The position numbers and the translations under genes were made by a program. From contig NZ_JAHXGQ010000003.1 of assembly GCF_019375475.1 (NCBI RefSeq), forward strand, positions 744,001 to 808,000: DNA of 64,000 nt. Reading direction: 5' to 3'. The notes under the pieces were generated by a model that worked only from the letters and a program-made list of their open reading frames with translations, ran no database searches and had not been told where the DNA came from. Position 1 is the first letter of the stretch, and every line of letters begins with the position of its first letter. Below, one piece after another: positions 60,369-64,000 of this stretch. Source of the DNA: Saccharothrix obliqua (lineage in GTDB: Bacteria; Actinomycetota; Actinomycetes; Mycobacteriales; Pseudonocardiaceae).

Positions 60369-61130
60369 GTGATCGCCTCAGTGGCCGATCTGCGGCGATC
60401 CGTGGACGGAAGTGGTTGTCGGGCGGCCTGCGACCTGGAGATCGTGGTGCCGGCGTACAACGAAGCGTCGCGGCTGCCCGGCACGTTGCGGGAGGCCGTG
60501 GCCTATCTCGAAAGCTGCGCGTGGAGGACGCGCATCGTCGTGGTCGACAACGGCAGCGTCGACGAGACCGTGGCCGCGGCGAGGAGAGTGGTCTCGACCG
60601 AGGTGGGTATCTCGGTCATCGGCTGCTCGCAAGCCGGGAAGGGCGCCGCGGTGCGCCGTGGCGTGCTCGCGGGCACGGCCGCCTTCGTGGGGTTCGTCGA
60701 CGCCGACCTGTCGACCCCGATCGACACCCTGTCGGAGGTGATGTCCGAGCTGCGGCGGGGAGCGGCGGCCGTGGTCGCGTCGCGGCACGCGCCGGGTGCT
60801 CGATTCGCCCATCCGAGACCACTGACCCGACGTGTCGGGGGCGCGGCGTTCCGCGTGCTCTCCCGCCCGTTGGTGGCGGGCGTCCACGACACCCAGTGCG
60901 GGTTCAAGTTCTTCCGAAGAGAGGTGGCGCAGGAAGTGTTGCGACGGAGTCGGATGAACGGCTTCGCCTTCGACGTGGAACTGCTCCGCCTGCTCCAGAA
61001 CACCGGGCGGCGGATCGTGGAGATCCCGGTGACGTGGACCGACGACGCCCGTTCGACCTTCCGCCCTGTCCGGGACGGGGCGGAAGCATTCGCCTCGCTG
61101 CTGCGTCTGTATGGAGTTCGTGCTGGATGA
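60369..61130 (+). CDS. GT2 family glycosyltransferase (polyprenyl-phosphate sugar synthase type)
   Basis: 253 residues from GTG 60369. The GT-A core has EIVVPAYNEASRLPGTL, VVDNGSVDETV, the DxD-like GFVDADLSTP and CGFKFFRR, the pattern of dolichyl/polyprenyl-phosphate hexose synthases. No membrane helices follow, so it is soluble or peripheral. The frame extends upstream to 60060; GAGG at 60355-60358 supports the chosen start but this is uncertain. The stop overlaps the GT4 gene (ATGA). It probably makes a lipid-linked sugar or adds sugars in the same pathway. Confidence 0.83.
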   Translation: MIASVADLRRSVDGSGCRAACDLEIVVPAYNEASRLPGTLREAVAYLESCAWRTRIVVVDNGSVDETVAAARRVVSTEVGISVIGCSQAGKGAAVRRGVLAGTAAFVGFVDADLSTPIDTLSEVMSELRRGAAAVVASRHAPGARFAHPRPLTRRVGGAAFRVLSRPLVAGVHDTQCGFKFFRREVAQEVLRRSRMNGFAFDVELLRLLQNTGRRIVEIPVTWTDDARSTFRPVRDGAEAFASLLRLYGVRAG

Positions 61131-62560
61131 GCACCAATGTGGAAATGCTGAGGGATAAGCGGATCGCGGTCCTGAACTGGCGGGACGTGCACCATCCCCA
61201 AGCCGGGGGCGCGGAGCAGTACATGCACCGCATCGCGCGGCTGTGGGTCGCGGCCGGAGCGCACGTGACGTGGTTGACGGCTCGCCCGGACGGTCACCCG
61301 GCGCACTGCGCCATCGATGGCGTCGACGTGGTGCGCACCGGCGGCCAGTTCACCGTCTACCCGAGGGTGGCGACGATCCTGCTGTCCGAGCGGGACCGGT
61401 TCGACGCCGTGGTGGACTGCCAGAACGGGATACCGTTCTTCGCCCCGTTCTTCGTGAGGAGCCGGACGCCGGTGGTCCAGGTCGTCCACCACGTGCACCA
61501 GGACCAGTTCTCTGACCGGTTTCCCCCACCGGTGGCGATGTTTGGCCGGTTCCTGGAGGGCACGGTCGCGCGCCGCGCTTACGGGCGGCGAACGGTCGTC
61601 GCGGTGTCCCCGTCCACACGGGCGGAACTCCGGCAACGCCTGCGGATGCGAGGTCCGATCGCCGTGGTTCCCAACGGCGTGGAGCCGCCGGTCGGCACTG
61701 CCGCACCGCGCGCGGAGAACCCCACGATCGTCGTGGTCAGCCGGCTCGTGCCGCACAAGCGACTGGACCGCCTGGTGGACGCGCTCCCGGAGGTGGTCTC
61801 CCGGGTTCCGGACCTGCACGTCGACATCGTGGGAGACGGCGTGGAATCCGCCCGCCTGCGCCGGCTCGTCCACCGCCGCGATCTGGAGCGGGTGGTGACC
61901 CTGCACGGGCACCAGCCCGACCGAATCCGTGACGAGATCCTCGACCGGGCGTGGTTGACGGTGTCGGCGTCGGCCGGTGAGGGCTGGGGCTGTTCGGTGG
62001 TGGAGGCGGCGAGCAGGGGAGTGCCGTGCCTCGCGGTGGAGAGTCCGGGTGTGCGTGACTCGGTCGTGGAGGGGCGTACTGGATGGCTCGTCGGGAGCGT
62101 GGACGCCTTGGCGGGTGCTCTCGTGTTCGCGCTGGAGGCGCTGTCGGACGCGGACGTCGCCGCGGCGTTCGCCGACCGCTGCCGGGCGTGGGCGGCCTGC
62201 TTCACGTGGGAGCGCGGCGCCGAGCTGCTGGCCGGCGTCGTCATCCAGGAGCTGGCCGGGCGGCAGAGCCGCCAACGCAGGGTCGCCCGGCCCGACATCG
62301 CGGCGGTGGTGCGCTGCCGACCGGCGGTCGCACCGCTCACGGGCCGGCTGCGCTGCACCGACGAAGTGGTCACGGACCAGCAGGGCGTGACCACCATGTT
62401 GCTGGGCGGGTGCGACGACCGCGATGCGGTGGCGGTCGCCGAGCGCGTGGGCAGGGAAGTCGAGAGCGTCCGCCTGGCGGACCGGTACGACCTGTTGCTG
62501 GGGCCGAACGGTCGACCCGCCGAGTTCGGCCCTTCGCCCGCGGCCTCGGGCCGGCTATGA
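61127..62560 (+). CDS. GT4 family glycosyltransferase with C-terminal extension
   Basis: 477 residues. The GT-B fold has NWRDVHHPQAGGAEQYMHRI at the acceptor side, VPNGVEPP, VVVSRLVPHKRLDRLVDAL and the donor motif SAGEGWGCSVVEAASRGVP. About 120 further residues after the fold (VVRCRPAVAPLTGRL, RYDLLLGPNG) are not typical of GT4 and may be a small extra domain related to methyltransferase ends. The start is in the ATGA overlap with GT2, and the stop overlaps the flippase gene (ATGA). It transfers a sugar in lipopolysaccharide- or wall-glycan-like assembly. Confidence 0.88.
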   Translation: MSTNVEMLRDKRIAVLNWRDVHHPQAGGAEQYMHRIARLWVAAGAHVTWLTARPDGHPAHCAIDGVDVVRTGGQFTVYPRVATILLSERDRFDAVVDCQNGIPFFAPFFVRSRTPVVQVVHHVHQDQFSDRFPPPVAMFGRFLEGTVARRAYGRRTVVAVSPSTRAELRQRLRMRGPIAVVPNGVEPPVGTAAPRAENPTIVVVSRLVPHKRLDRLVDALPEVVSRVPDLHVDIVGDGVESARLRRLVHRRDLERVVTLHGHQPDRIRDEILDRAWLTVSASAGEGWGCSVVEAASRGVPCLAVESPGVRDSVVEGRTGWLVGSVDALAGALVFALEALSDADVAAAFADRCRAWAACFTWERGAELLAGVVIQELAGRQSRQRRVARPDIAAVVRCRPAVAPLTGRLRCTDEVVTDQQGVTTMLLGGCDDRDAVAVAERVGREVESVRLADRYDLLLGPNGRPAEFGPSPAASGRL

Positions 62561-64000
62561 GCGGTCGGAGCGCGTTGCACGCGAGTGCCGTGGTGACGGC
62601 GGCGGCCGGGCTGGTCGGTGTCGTGAGCTTCGCGGGCACCATGGTCATGGCACATCTGCTGCCGACCGGCCAGTTCACCGTCTACAGCGCGGCGCACTCG
62701 TTGCTCACCACCGTTGGGGTGGTCTCGGGGGCATTGGTGCCGTTGCCGCTGGCACGTGTAGTGCGGGCGCATCGCACCGGCGAACCCGAGCGGAGGTCGG
62801 CCGTCGCGTTCGCCTCGACGGTCGCGCTGTCGGGTGGCGTGGTCGCCGCGGTGGTGGTCTTCGCGATCGTCCTTGGCCTCGCGTCGCCGGTGATGGCCGT
62901 GTTGACGGGCATCTCGGCATTGGCGGTGTTCGCCGCCTCACCGGTGTGGGGCTGGATGCAGGGCGAGTCCCGGTTCGGTCTGCTCGCGACGGTGGCGGTC
63001 GCCGAGGTGCTGTTGCGTCTGGCGCTCGCGTTCGCCGCGGTCGCACTGGGCTTCGGTGCGTCCGGTGCCATCGCCGGTTACGCGGTCGGCACGGTGGCCG
63101 TGGTGGTGCTGGGCCTCGTGGTGATGTGGCCGGACCGCGGTGCGCGACTCGACTCGATGTGTGATCGCGACCGCTGGAAGGAGACCGTCGCGCTCGCATC
63201 GGTTCAGTTCACCGTGTCGGCTCTCGTGAGCGCGGACGTCGTCCTGGTGGCGGTGGTCGCGGCGGAGTCCGCGGCAGGTGCCGGTTACCAAGCGGTCGCG
63301 GCCATCGCGAAAGGGCCCGTCTACGTCGCGGCGAGCGCCGCACTGGTGAGCTTCCCGGCGCTTCGCAACGCTTCCCGGAGTGCCGCGCCGCGGGTCGCCG
63401 GAGAGATGCTGCGGTCGTTCGCCCGCCTCGCGCTCCCGGTCACCGCGGTGATCGCGACGGTGCCGACACCGTTCATCGGCGCGATCCTGCCCGGCGCGTA
63501 CCTGGACTCGGTGCGGCTGGTTCCGTGGTTGGCCGTCGCGGGTCTCGGTTCCGGCGCCGTGAGCACCCTGGTGATGGTGCTCCTGGGCTCGGGCGCGCTG
63601 CGGAGGTGCTGGGCGGGGCTCGCCGTTTCGGCGGTGATCGTCCCGGCGGGGCTGGTGACCGGTTGGGCCTCGCAGGGGACGATCGGGATGGCGCTCGGCG
63701 CTGCGGCGGGCACCTGCCTCTCCGCGGCCTTCTGCCTGGCACTGGCGTGGCGATCACTGCCAGGAGCGCTGGGAAGCGCGGCGTGGCGAGCCCTCCCACT
63801 CCTCGCCGTGCTCACCGGAACCCTGGTCCTGGCCCGGTTCTCCACCCTGTTGTGGTCGGGTGTGGCCGTGGTCGCCGCGGTCGCGGTACTGCGGCCCCGG
63901 GACGGGGAGTCGAAGGCCCCGGGTCGTCGGCTCGACGTCCTGCACCTCGGGTTTGAGGACGTGGCCATGCCGGGTGCGGGCGGTGGCGCCCTTCGCACCC
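62557..64000 (+). CDS. MOP-type flippase apparently fused to a GT4 glycosyltransferase, cut by the window end
   Basis: Open from ATG 62557 to the window end (481 codons) without a stop. The first 450 residues form about twelve membrane helices (VVTAAAGLVGVVSFAGTMVM, SADVVLVAVVAA, SLVMVLLGSGAL-like blocks) of a Wzx/MATE-like polysaccharide flippase. After RRLDVLHLGFEDVAMPGAGG the sequence changes to the N-terminal strand and Gly-loop of a GT4 enzyme, so a glycosyltransferase seems to continue beyond position 64000. It starts in an ATGA overlap with the GT4 gene. The fusion is inferred from only about 25 residues. Confidence 0.72.
   Translation, partial: MSGRSALHASAVVTAAAGLVGVVSFAGTMVMAHLLPTGQFTVYSAAHSLLTTVGVVSGALVPLPLARVVRAHRTGEPERRSAVAFASTVALSGGVVAAVVVFAIVLGLASPVMAVLTGISALAVFAASPVWGWMQGESRFGLLATVAVAEVLLRLALAFAAVALGFGASGAIAGYAVGTVAVVVLGLVVMWPDRGARLDSMCDRDRWKETVALASVQFTVSALVSADVVLVAVVAAESAAGAGYQAVAAIAKGPVYVAASAALVSFPALRNASRSAAPRVAGEMLRSFARLALPVTAVIATVPTPFIGAILPGAYLDSVRLVPWLAVAGLGSGAVSTLVMVLLGSGALRRCWAGLAVSAVIVPAGLVTGWASQGTIGMALGAAAGTCLSAAFCLALAWRSLPGALGSAAWRALPLLAVLTGTLVLARFSTLLWSGVAVVAAVAVLRPRDGESKAPGRRLDVLHLGFEDVAMPGAGGGALRT

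Noticed and set aside
1..64000. tRNA or rRNA genes
   Set aside because: The GGTTCGA-like matches seen (for example near 10708) lie inside protein genes and have no cloverleaf; nothing resembling rRNA was seen.

Overview
The window is very GC-rich, compact, actinomycete DNA. Many genes start with GTG, stop and start codons often overlap as ATGA or GTGA, and third codon positions are almost all G or C. The families present (a conservon, NarL-type kinase/regulator pairs, streptogrisin-like proteases, a FkbO/Hyg5 chorismatase, P450) suggest a filamentous actinomycete, probably of the Pseudonocardiales (Saccharothrix/Actinosynnema/Lentzea type). The exact taxon is inference. I see no rRNA, tRNA, CRISPR array, transposase or phage gene.

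Layout. 76-681 is a GNAT acetyltransferase, followed by a 0.9 kb stretch without a gene. 1595-10270 is a six-gene plus-strand operon: two tandem secreted Agd3-like (CE18-type) polysaccharide deacetylases, a PelF-type glycosyltransferase, a 12-TM PelG-like membrane protein, a sugar nucleotidyltransferase and an NAD-dependent epimerase. It converges across a strong hairpin on a minus-strand operon (13865-10647): a GH114 endo-polygalactosaminidase lipoprotein, a nucleotide-sugar dehydrogenase and an NAD-dependent epimerase. Together they look like one locus for making, exporting, deacetylating and trimming a galactosaminogalactan/Pel-like cationic exopolysaccharide, with parts resembling fungal GAG and bacterial Pel clusters. 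This is the main candidate system.

14306-18528 holds a small membrane protein, a repeated palindrome, a secreted heme peroxidase and a two-component system. 27715-18589 is a long minus-strand run: DUF4142 protein, ferric-reductase-like/ferredoxin fusion, FAD oxidoreductase, small secreted protein, a conservon (DUF742, kinase-like protein, roadblock, GTPase), thioredoxin and a YeeE/YedE transporter, with a P450 just upstream. 29300-34032 holds two AraC regulators, a quinone-oxidoreductase-like protein, a decayed amidase gene and a 37-codon secreted-peptide remnant. 34038-36710 is a large secreted esterase-like protein. 40266-36891 is a chorismatase / aryl-CoA ligase / EamA exporter operon.

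43566-40626 is an LGFP-like protein plus a two-component system. 44680-46421 pairs a TasA/CalY-like secreted protein with a SipW-type signal peptidase fused to a ricin-B lectin. Two paralogous secreted S1 proteases (46473-48329 and 50331-51530) flank an AraC regulator, followed by an atypical LuxR regulator and another kinase/regulator pair. 59734-55012 is a Fur/Zur-box-controlled operon: FecBCD-type ABC importer, DUF364 protein and an SbnA-like PLP enzyme, probably for a metallophore. The window ends inside a second polysaccharide cluster: GT2, GT4 and a flippase that seems to continue into a GT4 domain.
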